Positions 55,441-64,000 of a stretch of 64,000 nt of DNA are shown piece after piece; the first letter of the stretch is position 1; the number at the start of each line of letters is the position of its first letter. The stretch lies in assembly GCA_017418975.1 (NCBI GenBank), contig JAFOMG010000011.1, positions 496,001-560,000 on the forward strand, written 5' to 3'. The position numbers and the translations under genes are program-made. The notes beneath the pieces are model-generated. The model was not told the DNA's origin. It did no database searches and worked only from the letters and a program-made list of their open reading frames with translations. This stretch comes from Sphingomonas sp. GTDB taxonomy: Bacteria; Pseudomonadota; Alphaproteobacteria; Sphingomonadales; Sphingomonadaceae.

Positions 55441-56028
55441 ATGGCGACCGCATCCGCACAATCCGCCTGGCCCGATCGGGTGCGGCTGCCCCTTGTCTTC
55501 GATCCCGGGCCGCTGGCCGCCGATCTCGCTGCGCTCGAGCGCGGCGACTGGACCGCGCATTTCGTGCAGCGGAACTATGAGGGCGACTGGAGCGTGCTGC
55601 CGCTGCGCGCGCAGGCCGGCGCCATGCATCCGATCCAGATGATCTACTCGGCGCCGGGCGCCACTGCGTTCGTCGACACGCCGTGGCGGGCGCGGATGCC
55701 GGCGCTGTCGGCGGTGATCGACGCCTTCGCCTGCCCGGTCCTCGCGGTACGGCTGATGCGGCTCGCGGCCGGATCGGTGATCAAGGAACATGCGGATTTC
55801 GATCTCGACGCCGCCGATGGCCTGGCCCGGATCCATGTGCCGATACAGACCAACGCGGATGTCGATTTCCGGCTGAACGGGACCCGGGTGGCCATGGCGC
55901 CGGGCGAGGCCTGGTATCTGCGGCTCGCGGACCCGCACAGCGTGGCGAACCGGGGCCGCGCCGCGCGCATCCATCTGGTGCTCGACCTGGTGGTGAACGA
56001 CTGGCTGATGCGCCAGCTCGAAGGATGA
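55441..56028 (+). CDS. aspartyl/asparaginyl beta-hydroxylase-like Fe(II)/2OG oxygenase
   Basis: A 195-residue jelly-roll oxygenase. Seen: the RLMRLAAGSVIKEHADFDL segment, where His-x-Asp (HAD) would be two Fe ligands, RIHVPIQTNADVDFRLNG, MAPGEAWYLRLADPHSVANR with the second His, and RIHLVLDLVVNDWL at the end. The order H-x-D ... H ... R matches aspartyl/asparaginyl hydroxylases (PF05118). ATG at 55441 was taken, as the upstream frame has no family match. It overlaps the HNH gene by four bases (ATGA) and is divergent from a sulfotransferase. Confidence 0.9.
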   Translation: MATASAQSAWPDRVRLPLVFDPGPLAADLAALERGDWTAHFVQRNYEGDWSVLPLRAQAGAMHPIQMIYSAPGATAFVDTPWRARMPALSAVIDAFACPVLAVRLMRLAAGSVIKEHADFDLDAADGLARIHVPIQTNADVDFRLNGTRVAMAPGEAWYLRLADPHSVANRGRAARIHLVLDLVVNDWLMRQLEG

Positions 56029-56357
56029 GCGGGCGCGTCCGGCGCAAGCAGGTCGCGGCGGCGATGGAAGCCGTCGCGACCGCGCCGCTGCCCGAGGCCT
56101 GCGCGCTTTGCGGCCGCCCGCTCGGCCGGCGGACCGAATTGCATCATGTGCTGCCCAGGAGCGAGGGCGGCCGGGAGACCGTGCCGCTCCACCCGATCTG
56201 CCACCGGACGATCCATGCCAGCGCGAGCAATGCCGAGCTGGCGCGGCTCTATCCCACGCTCGAAGCGCTGCGCGAGCGCGAGGACATCCGCCGCTTCGTC
56301 ACCTGGATCGCGGACAAGCCGCCCGATTTCCATGCGCCGACGCGGAAGCATCGTTAG
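56025..56357 (+). CDS. HNH-fold zinc-binding protein
   Basis: A 110-residue protein with CALCGRPLG (first CxxC), ELHHVLPRSEGG (HH of the HNH motif), and LHPICHRTIHA, where the last Cys and His complete a zinc site. This is the core of an HNH endonuclease domain; C-terminal LEALREREDIRRFVTWI is helical. There is no other domain and no methylase or restriction partner. It could be a nuclease or a nucleic-acid-binding relic. Translationally coupled to the hydroxylase. Confidence 0.85.
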   Translation: MSGRVRRKQVAAAMEAVATAPLPEACALCGRPLGRRTELHHVLPRSEGGRETVPLHPICHRTIHASASNAELARLYPTLEALREREDIRRFVTWIADKPPDFHAPTRKHR

Positions 56358-56362
56358 GCGGG

Positions 56363-56436
56363 ACCAGCCCGCTCCCCCCCACCCGGCCACCCATGGAATA
56401 TTGCCGTTGGGTGGCCGGGTGGGGGAGCGGGCTGGT
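56363..56436. terminator. inverted repeat between convergent genes (same family as 41217-41296)
   Basis: Arms of about 30 bases (ACCAGCCCGCTCC... and GGAGCGGGCTGGT) around a 14-base loop; the left arm has two extra C. The loop read on the minus strand (ACGGCAATATTCCA) resembles the 41250 loop. It lies between the HNH and pepF 3' ends and probably stops transcription both ways. Confidence 0.75.
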
Positions 56437-56448
56437 GCCGCCGACAAG

Positions 56449-58314
56449 CTAGCCGACCAGCGCCTCGGCCTGGTCGAGCACGTTCTTGAAGTCCGCGATC
56501 AGCGCCTGGTACGGGGCCGGGCTGGCCATATCGAGGCCGGCGCGCTTCAGGATCTCGGTCGGATAGTCCGATCCGCCCGCCTTCAGCACCGACAGATAAT
56601 TGTCGCGCTCCTTCGGGCCGCCCTTCAGGATCGACTGGGCGAAGAAAGTCGCCGCCGAGATGCAGGTGGCATATTGGTAGACGTAGAAGCTGTTGTAGAA
56701 ATGGGGGATATAGGCCCATTCGTTGGCATATTCGGGCGCCAGGATCAGGTTCGGCCCGTGATAGGTGCGCAGCAGCTCGCCATAGACCTTGGTGAACTTC
56801 TCGCCCGACAGGCCCTCGCCCGCTTCCGCCATGTCGTGCGCCTTCAGCTCGAACTCGGCGAACATGGTCTGGCGGAAGAAGGTGCCGCGATAATTCTCCA
56901 TCTGCTGGCCAAGGTAGAAGAGCTTCTCTTCCCTGGTCTTCGCGTTCTTCATCAGGTGCGCGAACAGCAGCTGCTCGTTCAGGGTCGAGGCGATCTCGGC
57001 GAGGAAGATCGGATAATCGGCCTTGTCATAGGGCTGGGCCGAATTGGCGAGCAGCGAATGGAGCGCATGGCCCCATTCGTGCGCATAGGTGCTCATCCCG
57101 TCATATTTGTCGCTCAGGTTGAGCAGCAGATAGGGATGCACGTCGAACGCGCCGGGGTTCATGTACGCGCCCGGCCGCTTGCCCTCGCGGGGCCACGGAT
57201 CCATCCACTTGGCCGCGGTCGCCTTGGCGATGCGCGCCTGATAGTCGGGGCCGAGCGGCTTCACCGCTTCCAGCGTGGTCGCGCGCATCTGGTCGAGCGT
57301 GTAGCTGCGGTCCATCGAGACGAGCGGCGGATAGATGTCGTAATAGCCGATGTCCGGCAGCTTGAGCATCTTGCGGCGCAGCTCGAAATAGCGGTGGAGC
57401 TGGGGCAGGCCCTTGTTCGCCTCGGCCACCAGCGTGCGGTACACCGTCTCGGGCACGTTGTTGCCGGAGAGCGCGCGGGCCAGCGAGGTCGGGTATTTCC
57501 GCGCCTTGGCGTAGAAGATGTCGCCGCGAACCTTGGCGCCATAGGTCGCGCCGAACGAGTTCTGGAACTTGCCGTGCGCGGTCCAGAAGGCGTTGAACAC
57601 CGCCTTGCGGTCCTCGCGGTTGGGCGCGTCGCGGTTGAGCGAATAGCCCTGCGAATCGAGGCGCACCTGCTTGCCGGTCGACAGGGTGATCGTCGGCCAG
57701 GGAATGTCCGACGAGCGCAGCTGGCCCGAGATCTCGCCCGGCGCGGCCAGCGGCGATCCGGCGCTGGCGAGGATCGCCTCGCCCTCGGGCGAGAGCGTGT
57801 GCTCGGCCTGGCGCAGCGTGTCCGCCAGCGCGAAGTCGAAGCGGGTGCGCAGCGTCGCATTGGCGGCGAGGAAGGCGTCGATCTTCGCCTTGCCCAGCGT
57901 CAGCAGCTCGGGCGAGGTCCAGGAACAGGCCTCGCCGAACGCCGTGTAGAGGTCGCGCGCCTGCGCCAGCTTCTCCTGGTTGGCCGAGATGCGGACATCC
58001 TCGTCGCCCTTCAGGCTGGCATAGGTATAGATGCGGCCGATCGTGCGGCCGAGATCCGACTGGAGCACCAGTGCCTGGGCGAGCATGTCGGCGCTTTCGC
58101 CGAGCCGGCCCTTGAACCGGGCGACGGCCGGAATCGCGGCGAGCGCCTGCTTGCGGGCATCCTCCCAGGCGGCGTCGCCGGCATAGAGCTCGCTCAGGTC
58201 CCATTGCGCCCCGGCGGCGGGCGCGGCGGCCTGGCGTGCCCATGCGGGCAGGGCGGCGACGGCGCCGGCGAACGCGGCGGCGGCCAATGCCTCGCGGCGA
58301 GAAAGTTCGGTCAT
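56449..58314 (-). CDS. pepF: M3-family oligoendopeptidase F, Tat-exported
   Basis: A 621-residue zinc metallopeptidase. The N-terminus carries a twin-arginine signal (LSRREALAAAAFAGAVAALP; cleavage about residue 30), unusual for PepF, which is often cytoplasmic. The M3 core includes FDVHPYLLLNLSDK, the zinc motif HEWGHALHS (HExxH), and the third ligand in EIASTLNEQLLF. It degrades short peptides (about 7-17 residues). ATG at 58314 gives the Tat signal; the longer frame to 58368 lacks support. Downstream convergent HNH gene; upstream is a small zinc-ribbon gene on the same strand. Confidence 0.93.
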   Translation of the reverse strand: MTELSRREALAAAAFAGAVAALPAWARQAAAPAAGAQWDLSELYAGDAAWEDARKQALAAIPAVARFKGRLGESADMLAQALVLQSDLGRTIGRIYTYASLKGDEDVRISANQEKLAQARDLYTAFGEACSWTSPELLTLGKAKIDAFLAANATLRTRFDFALADTLRQAEHTLSPEGEAILASAGSPLAAPGEISGQLRSSDIPWPTITLSTGKQVRLDSQGYSLNRDAPNREDRKAVFNAFWTAHGKFQNSFGATYGAKVRGDIFYAKARKYPTSLARALSGNNVPETVYRTLVAEANKGLPQLHRYFELRRKMLKLPDIGYYDIYPPLVSMDRSYTLDQMRATTLEAVKPLGPDYQARIAKATAAKWMDPWPREGKRPGAYMNPGAFDVHPYLLLNLSDKYDGMSTYAHEWGHALHSLLANSAQPYDKADYPIFLAEIASTLNEQLLFAHLMKNAKTREEKLFYLGQQMENYRGTFFRQTMFAEFELKAHDMAEAGEGLSGEKFTKVYGELLRTYHGPNLILAPEYANEWAYIPHFYNSFYVYQYATCISAATFFAQSILKGGPKERDNYLSVLKAGGSDYPTEILKRAGLDMASPAPYQALIADFKNVLDQAEALVG

Positions 58315-58431
58315 GTTCCAGTTCCCCGAGAGCGCGCCTGTAGGCCGGCGCTGTGGTGAGGCGGCCAATCTGTCGCGGTTTCGAGGGGAAAGGAAGTGCT
58401 TTGTCGACCTATGACGCCAGCACGCTTCGCT

Positions 58432-58611
58432 TCAGCGGGCGCCCTTGGGCGTGACGATCCAGTCGCGCTTGGCGCGCCGCGTCATGTGTACGCCGCAATA
58501 CCGACACTTACTGACGAACTTCTCGACCTCGCCTACGCGTTGCACATGCTTTTCGGAACGCTCGTGTCGACCCCCGACGCAACGGATGCGCCCGGCAATC
58601 CAATTATACAC
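58432..58611 (-). CDS. 59-residue zinc-ribbon-like protein
   Basis: Short frame starting at GTG (58609-58611), directly after an in-frame TAG, so this is the earliest possible start. The product contains GRIRCVGGRHERSEKHV, then KCRYCGVHMTRRAKRDWIV near the end. CxxC plus Cys and His upstream (RCVGGRHE) suggests a zinc site. Proteins of this R-C-x-G-x-H ... C-R-Y-C-G-V pattern occur as tiny hypothetical proteins in sphingomonads. GGGGGTGG upstream may be a ribosome-binding site. Function unknown; possibly nucleic-acid binding. Confidence 0.6.
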   Translation of the reverse strand: MYNWIAGRIRCVGGRHERSEKHVQRVGEVEKFVSKCRYCGVHMTRRAKRDWIVTPKGAR

Positions 58612-58812
58612 CTAACCACCCCCATTGGCTGACCCATCGCTACCTCTTCCATCCTCAAAATGGGGTCAAGCAGGTAACCGCGCGAATTCGCGAAAATCGG
58701 AAATGTTCCGGAAACGATACGGATATGTTTCGCGCCCGTGCCGCGGGCTCCCGACGGACGAAAGGCCGGGGATCGCTCCCCGGCCTTCCTGGTTCCGGCG
58801 GGACGGAAGGAC
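58612..58812. other. intergenic region between zinc-ribbon gene and groEL
   Basis: 201 bases with a GACCCATC...GATGG/GGGGTC partial symmetry (58630-58668), the palindrome CGCGAATTCGCG at 58681-58692 and the groEL terminator at 58762-58787. Apart from these I see no gene. Confidence 0.5.
58762..58787 (-). terminator. terminator of the groESL operon
   Basis: Perfect 11-bp arms AAGGCCGGGGA/TCCCCGGCCTT around a 4-base loop, 25 bases after the groEL stop, followed on the coding strand by TTTCG-type sequence. Confidence 0.75.
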
Positions 58813-60468
<1,656 letters not shown>

Positions 60469-60535
60469 TCAAAATTCGTTCAGAAAGTCATAAAAGCCAC
60501 GACCCCATCGCACGCGGCGGGGCCGGAAACCGGAT

Positions 60536-60823
60536 TCAGCCGATGATGCCGAGGATGTCCGATTCCTTCATGATCAGCAGGTCTTCGCCATTGACCTTGA
60601 CCTCGGTGCCCGACCATTTGCCGAACAGGATGCGGTCGCCGGCCTTGACGTCGAGCGGAGTGATCTCGCCCTTCTCGTTCTTCGCACCCGAACCGGCGGC
60701 GACGACTTCGCCTTCCTGCGGCTTTTCCTGGGCGGTGTCGGGGATGATGATGCCGCCGGCGGTCTTGGCTTCGGCCTCGACGCGGCGGACGAGCACGCGG
60801 TCGTGCAACGGACGGAAGTTCAT
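60536..60823 (-). CDS. groES: co-chaperonin GroES (Hsp10)
   Basis: A 95-residue co-chaperonin forming the heptameric lid of GroEL. Seen: [20 protein letters not shown], the mobile loop [20 protein letters not shown] that contacts GroEL, and [19 protein letters not shown] near the C-terminus. Length is exactly that of the family. The promoter region contains a CIRCE element and a sigma70-like promoter. Confidence 0.99.
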   Translation of the reverse strand: MNFRPLHDRVLVRRVEAEAKTAGGIIIPDTAQEKPQEGEVVAAGSGAKNEKGEITPLDVKAGDRILFGKWSGTEVKVNGEDLLIMKESDILGIIG

Positions 60824-60856
60824 TGCCTGATCCTTACTTCAGGGTTGATCTCGGAT

Positions 60857-60883
60857 TTGGCACTCGCTCAGGTCGAGTGCCAG
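60857..60883 (-). promoter_or_regulatory. CIRCE operator (HrcA site) of groESL
   Basis: On the coding strand CTGGCACTC-N9-GAGTGCCAA; the inverted GGCACTC/GAGTGCC halves with 9-base spacer match the CIRCE consensus TTAGCACTC-N9-GAGTGCTAA except for the outer bases. It lies just downstream of the predicted promoter, covering the start site, as in other HrcA-repressed groESL operons. Confidence 0.88.
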
Positions 60884-60890
60884 CGGCCGC

Positions 60891-60919
60891 GATATGCGAA
60901 GCCGATCCGCCCGCGTCAA
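60891..60919 (-). promoter_or_regulatory. sigma70-like promoter of groESL
   Basis: On the minus strand TTGACG (60914-60919), 17-base spacer, CATATC (60891-60896). The -35 matches five of six bases, the -10 three of six. The start site would fall at the upstream edge of the CIRCE element. Confidence 0.6.
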
Positions 60920-61102
60920 CCGGCGCGCGCCATGCCGTTGCAAATTTAGGCGGCATCGACCCCGGCGCCCGGCCCCGCGCGGCATGCCGGCAAGGCTCTC
61001 GCTGCGAGACAGATGGTCGTGCTTCCGGAATGGCACGGGCATTTACGCGTCCGCCGCGATACTCTAGCACCACGGGCATATTCCTTCGCATGGGAGCGGC
61101 AC

Positions 61103-62995
61103 GTGAAGCTTGTTCGGGGCGCCTGGAAGATCCTGGTGGGGATCAAGGACTTTCTGGTCCTGGTCTTCATGCTGCTGTTCTTCACGATGCTGTTCGCCGC
61201 ATTGTCCGCCAAGCCCAATCCGGGATCGATCCGCGACGGCGCGCTGCTGGTGGCGCTCGACGGCGCGCTGGTGGAGCAGCCCGAGGAAGTCGATCCCTTT
61301 TCCCGGCTCGGCGGCGGCGGCGCGGTGAAGCAGCAGCGGCTGCGCGACGTGGTGCGCGCGCTCGACGCCGCGAAGACCGACAGCCATGTGAAGGCCGTGG
61401 TGCTCGATCTCGATCGCTTCACCGGCGGCTATCCGGCCGCGATCAGCGAAGTCGCCGCGGCCATCGGCAAGGTGCGCGCGGCCGGCAAGCCGGTGCTCGC
61501 CTATGCGACCGCCTATGCCGATGACAGCTACGCGCTCGCCGCCAATGCGAGCGAGATCTGGGTGAACCCGCTGGGCGGCGCGATGTTCGCGGGCCCGGGC
61601 GGCACCCGGCTCTACTATAAGGGGCTGATCGACAAGCTCGGCGTCAATGCGCACATCTACCGCGTCGGCAAGTTCAAGTCGGCGGTCGAGCCCTATATGC
61701 GCAGCGACATGTCGCCCGAGGCCAAGGAAGCCGATCTGGCGATGTACCAGCAGATCCTCGACCAGTGGCGGCAGGAGATCGCCAAGGCGCGGCCCAAGGC
61801 GCGCATCGCCGACTATCTGGCGAAGCCCGCGGAGACGGTGACGGCGGCCAAGGGCGACATCGGCAAGGCGAACCTGGCGATGGGCATCGTCGACAAGCTG
61901 GGCGACCGGCTGGCCTTCGGCAAGCGCGTCGCCGAGATCGCCGGCGCGCCGAGCGGCAAGCCGGCGGGCAATTTCAACCGGATCAAGCTGGCCGACTTCG
62001 TCGCCGCGCACCCGCTGCCCACCGGCGGCGACGCGATCGGCGTGATCACCGTCGCCGGCGAAATCGTCGACGGCAAGGCCGGCCCCGGCAAGGCGGCGGG
62101 CGACACGGTGAGCGCGGCGCTGCTCAAGGGCCTGGCGGGCAAGAACCTGAAGGCGCTGGTGGTCCGCGTCGATTCGCCGGGCGGCTCGGCGCTCGCCTCG
62201 GAGCAGATCCGCCAGGCGATCCTCCAGGCCAAGGCCCAGGGGCTGCCGGTGGTGGTCTCGATGGGCAGCCTGGCGGCGAGCGGCGGCTATTGGGTGTCGA
62301 CCGCGGGCGACACGATATTCGCCGAGCCCAACACGATCACCGGCTCGATCGGCATCTTCGGCGTGATCCCCACCTTCGAGAAGACGCTCGCCAAGATCGG
62401 CGTGGGCACCGACGGCGTGAAGACGACTCCGCTCAGCGGCCAGCCCGACATTTATGGCGGCACCAATGCCGAGACCGACGCGCTGCTCCAGTCGGCGATC
62501 GAGGCGGGCTATGCGCGCTTCGTCGGGCTGGTCGCCGGCGCCCGCAAGCTGACGCCGGAGCGCGTCAACGAGATCGCCCAGGGCCGGGTCTGGATCGGCG
62601 GCACCGCGCATCAGATCGGGCTGGTCGACCGGTTCGGCGGGATCGACGATGCGATCGCCGAGGCGGCGCGGCGCGCCAAGCTCGATCCGGCCAAGGTCCA
62701 TGCCGTCTATCTCGAAAAGGCGCCTTCGGGCTGGGCCAGGCTGATCGCCAGCTTCACCGACGACAAGGACGAGGATGGCGACTGGGCCGATCAGCCAGCG
62801 GGCGCGGACCTGTTCGCCCGGGCCGCGATCGCCCAGCGCGCGCTGCTCGCCCAGGCGCTGGGCGATGCCAGGCGGCTGGCCACCGGCGGCTCGGTCCAGG
62901 CGCGCTGCCTGGAATGCGGGGGCTTCGGCCCGGCGACCGGCAGCCTCGACGACGCGCGCCTGTTCGATGCGATCGCGGCGCGGCTCGGCCTGTGA
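61103..62995 (+). CDS. sppA: signal peptide peptidase SppA, 67K type
   Basis: A 630-residue membrane-anchored serine protease that clears leftover signal peptides. One N-terminal helix (FLVLVFMLLFFTMLFAAL, about 16-33), then two tandem ClpP-like domains. The N-terminal half has the Lys-bearing YRVGKFKSAVEPYMRSD region (general base) and the C-terminal half has VVSMGSLAASGGYWVS with the nucleophile Ser. INT-type SITGSIGIFGVIP follows. The GTG start at 61103 is chosen because GGGAG lies 8 bases upstream and the helix follows directly; an ATG at 61013 would add 30 unusual residues. Stop overlaps the GNAT gene (GTGA). Confidence 0.93.
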   Translation: MKLVRGAWKILVGIKDFLVLVFMLLFFTMLFAALSAKPNPGSIRDGALLVALDGALVEQPEEVDPFSRLGGGGAVKQQRLRDVVRALDAAKTDSHVKAVVLDLDRFTGGYPAAISEVAAAIGKVRAAGKPVLAYATAYADDSYALAANASEIWVNPLGGAMFAGPGGTRLYYKGLIDKLGVNAHIYRVGKFKSAVEPYMRSDMSPEAKEADLAMYQQILDQWRQEIAKARPKARIADYLAKPAETVTAAKGDIGKANLAMGIVDKLGDRLAFGKRVAEIAGAPSGKPAGNFNRIKLADFVAAHPLPTGGDAIGVITVAGEIVDGKAGPGKAAGDTVSAALLKGLAGKNLKALVVRVDSPGGSALASEQIRQAILQAKAQGLPVVVSMGSLAASGGYWVSTAGDTIFAEPNTITGSIGIFGVIPTFEKTLAKIGVGTDGVKTTPLSGQPDIYGGTNAETDALLQSAIEAGYARFVGLVAGARKLTPERVNEIAQGRVWIGGTAHQIGLVDRFGGIDDAIAEAARRAKLDPAKVHAVYLEKAPSGWARLIASFTDDKDEDGDWADQPAGADLFARAAIAQRALLAQALGDARRLATGGSVQARCLECGGFGPATGSLDDARLFDAIAARLGL

Positions 62996-63567
62996 TCGGC
63001 ATCCGCGCAGCCACGCCGGACGATGCCGGCGCGATCGCGGCGATCTATGCGCCGCACGTGCTTACCGGCACCGCCTCGTTCGAGATCGAGCCGCCGGAGA
63101 AGGCGGAGATGCGCAAGCGCATGCACGCGAGCGAGGGCCTTTATCCCTGGATCGTCGCGACGACGGGCGGGGCCAGCGCCAATGATCCGGACGCGGGCGT
63201 GATCGGCTATGCCTATGCGGGCAAGTTCCGCGATCGCCCGGCCTATCGCTATGTCTGCGAGACCTCGATCTACCTGACCGACGCGTCGAGCGGATCGGGC
63301 GTCGGCCGGCTGCTCTACGAAGCGCTGGTCGGCACGCTCCGGGCCCAGGGCTTCATCCATGCGATCGGCACGATCACCCTGCCCAACGACCGCTCGATCC
63401 GCCTGCACGAGGCGGTCGGCTTTCGCCGCCAGGGCGTCTATCGCGAAGTGGGCTTCAAGCACGGACAGTGGATCGATGTCGGCTTCTGGCAGTGCGAGCT
63501 GAACGAACCGCGCGTGCCCCCGGTCGAGCCGCGGAAATTCGCCGATATGGGGATCGTGCGGGATTGA
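62992..63567 (+). CDS. GNAT-family N-acetyltransferase (phosphinothricin acetyltransferase-like)
   Basis: A 191-residue GNAT enzyme. Seen: the N-terminal IRAATPDDAGAIAAIYAPHV, TASFEIEPP, AGKFRDRPAYRYVCETSIYL, the acetyl-CoA pyrophosphate loop SGSGVGRLLYEALV, and LHEAVGFRRQGVYREVGFKH near the C-terminus. This is the PAT/YncA-type subfamily, whose members acetylate amino acids (methionine derivatives) or phosphinothricin. The GTG start overlaps the sppA stop (GTGA). The real substrate is unknown; a resistance role should not be assumed. Confidence 0.9.
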   Translation: MIGIRAATPDDAGAIAAIYAPHVLTGTASFEIEPPEKAEMRKRMHASEGLYPWIVATTGGASANDPDAGVIGYAYAGKFRDRPAYRYVCETSIYLTDASSGSGVGRLLYEALVGTLRAQGFIHAIGTITLPNDRSIRLHEAVGFRRQGVYREVGFKHGQWIDVGFWQCELNEPRVPPVEPRKFADMGIVRD

Positions 63568-63628
63568 GGGTATCGGAGGCCGGCGGGTGTCGGCGCGGCC
63601 TCCCAGTGAACGAGTGCTCCGGTCGCCT

Positions 63629-64000
63629 ATGCCTCACTCCGTTTCCCACAGCATCGCGTTCGATGCCGCCCGCAAGCTCCTCGATCTGCGGATCGGCGGG
63701 CTGGTTTCGCCCGAGGACGCGGCCTGGATCGGCGAGGAGCTGCGCGCCGCGATCCGCGCGCTGGGCCCCGATGTCGGCAAGCATGTGACGCTCTACGACG
63801 CCAGCGGGGTGCATGTGGTGCCGCAGGAGACCGTCGAGCTGATCAAGAGCACGCTCGACAATCCCGCGGTTCGTGCGCTGTGGGCGCGCAAGGTCGCCTT
63901 CGTGGTGAGCACCGCGCTGGCCCGGCTGCAGGCGCAGCGCCTGCGCGAGGTGCGAGCGGATATCGGCATCTTCGACGATCGCGCCGAAGCGATCGCCTGG
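63629..64000 (+). CDS. STAS/SpoIIAA-like protein, 3' end beyond the window
   Basis: The first 124 codons of a gene cut off by the window edge. The sequence begins PHSVSHSIAFDAARKLLDLR, with LVSPEDAAWIGEELRAAIRA, GVHVVPQETVELIKSTL, VRALWARKVAFVVSTALAR and VRADIGIFDDRAEAIAW. The alternating strand-helix pattern and the ALARLQAQRL / FDDRAEAIAWL ending are typical of small STAS/SpoIIAA-like proteins (about 125-130 residues), so little is missing. Function unknown. Confidence 0.75.
   Translation, partial: MPHSVSHSIAFDAARKLLDLRIGGLVSPEDAAWIGEELRAAIRALGPDVGKHVTLYDASGVHVVPQETVELIKSTLDNPAVRALWARKVAFVVSTALARLQAQRLREVRADIGIFDDRAEAIAW

Noticed and set aside
58630..58668. Possible insertion-sequence end (GACCC...GGGTC symmetry).
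   Set aside because: Only one imperfect symmetry, no transposase and no target duplication.
62992..63567. Phosphinothricin resistance gene.
   Set aside because: PAT-like GNAT proteins are widespread and mostly act on other amines; coupling to sppA gives no support for resistance.

Overview
The window looks like a piece of chromosome from a sphingomonad (Alphaproteobacteria, Sphingomonadaceae, most like Sphingomonas). The basis is very high G+C with strong G/C at third codon positions, dense operons with four-base ATGA/GTGA overlaps, a UrcA-family protein, a DUF4168 secreted protein, the PrsK/PrsR/TIGR03013 polysaccharide module, a DUF482 acyltransferase and a CIRCE-controlled groESL operon. 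No rRNA, tRNA, CRISPR array, intact insertion sequence or prophage was seen. Almost all genes look like stable chromosomal genes.

Layout, left to right. 0-5 kb: a leucine-rich-repeat-like protein overlapping rlmN, an NAD(P)-binding epimerase-like gene divergent from a LysR regulator, and a small DUF4168 secreted protein. 5-10 kb: three consecutive polytopic membrane proteins; the first has GT-C glycosyltransferase hallmarks and the next two are tandem paralogues. 10-15 kb: a FemAB/DUF482 acyltransferase, then a minus-strand operon sseA-metC-mscS (sulfur metabolism plus a mechanosensitive channel), and queF. 15.5-19.1 kb: a GT4 glycosyltransferase fused to an alpha/alpha-barrel-like domain, followed by a GH130 phosphorylase. 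This is the best candidate for a little-described two-gene carbohydrate system. 19-25 kb: OPT transporter, ArsR/AHSA1 pair, AI-2E/PerM-like permease, HerA-like DUF853 ATPase. 25-30 kb: the membrane quality-control operon hflK-hflC-Do protease, divergent from the Mrp/ApbC Fe-S carrier and a CoA-binding protein. 30-34 kb: a winged-helix/TPR regulator facing a urcA-like gene across an array of direct repeats with an 11-bp period, then kynurenine-pathway genes (class V aminotransferase-fold kynureninase and tryptophan 2,3-dioxygenase). 34-38 kb: a TbpB-like lipoprotein, dapD with a pyrimidine 5'-nucleotidase, a luciferase-like monooxygenase and a small alanine-rich protein. 38.5-46 kb: a PhoQP-like two-component system with a PepSY protein, an ABC-F ATPase, two small secreted proteins (one with a YD repeat), an HWE/HisKA_2 kinase and a DUF815 ATPase. 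46-54 kb: the envelope-polysaccharide operon TIGR03013 glycosyltransferase-prsK-prsR-TPR, with a divergent mannose-1-phosphate guanylyltransferase. 54-58.4 kb: sulfotransferase, aspartyl/asparaginyl hydroxylase, HNH protein, M3 oligoendopeptidase. 58.4-64 kb: a tiny zinc-ribbon protein, groEL/groES under a CIRCE operator, sppA, a GNAT acetyltransferase and a protein truncated by the window edge.

Several parts act together. HflKC and the Do protease serve inner-membrane and periplasmic proteostasis, and GroESL adds cytoplasmic folding. PrsK/PrsR probably switch on polysaccharide genes, with the TIGR03013 transferase and GDP-mannose precursor synthesis beside them. The GT-C proteins and the GT4/GH130 pair add further surface- or storage-glycan capacity. 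Intergenic DNA is rich in palindromic REP-like elements of several families. Two genes carry perfect 17-bp tandem duplications exactly at their stop codons.
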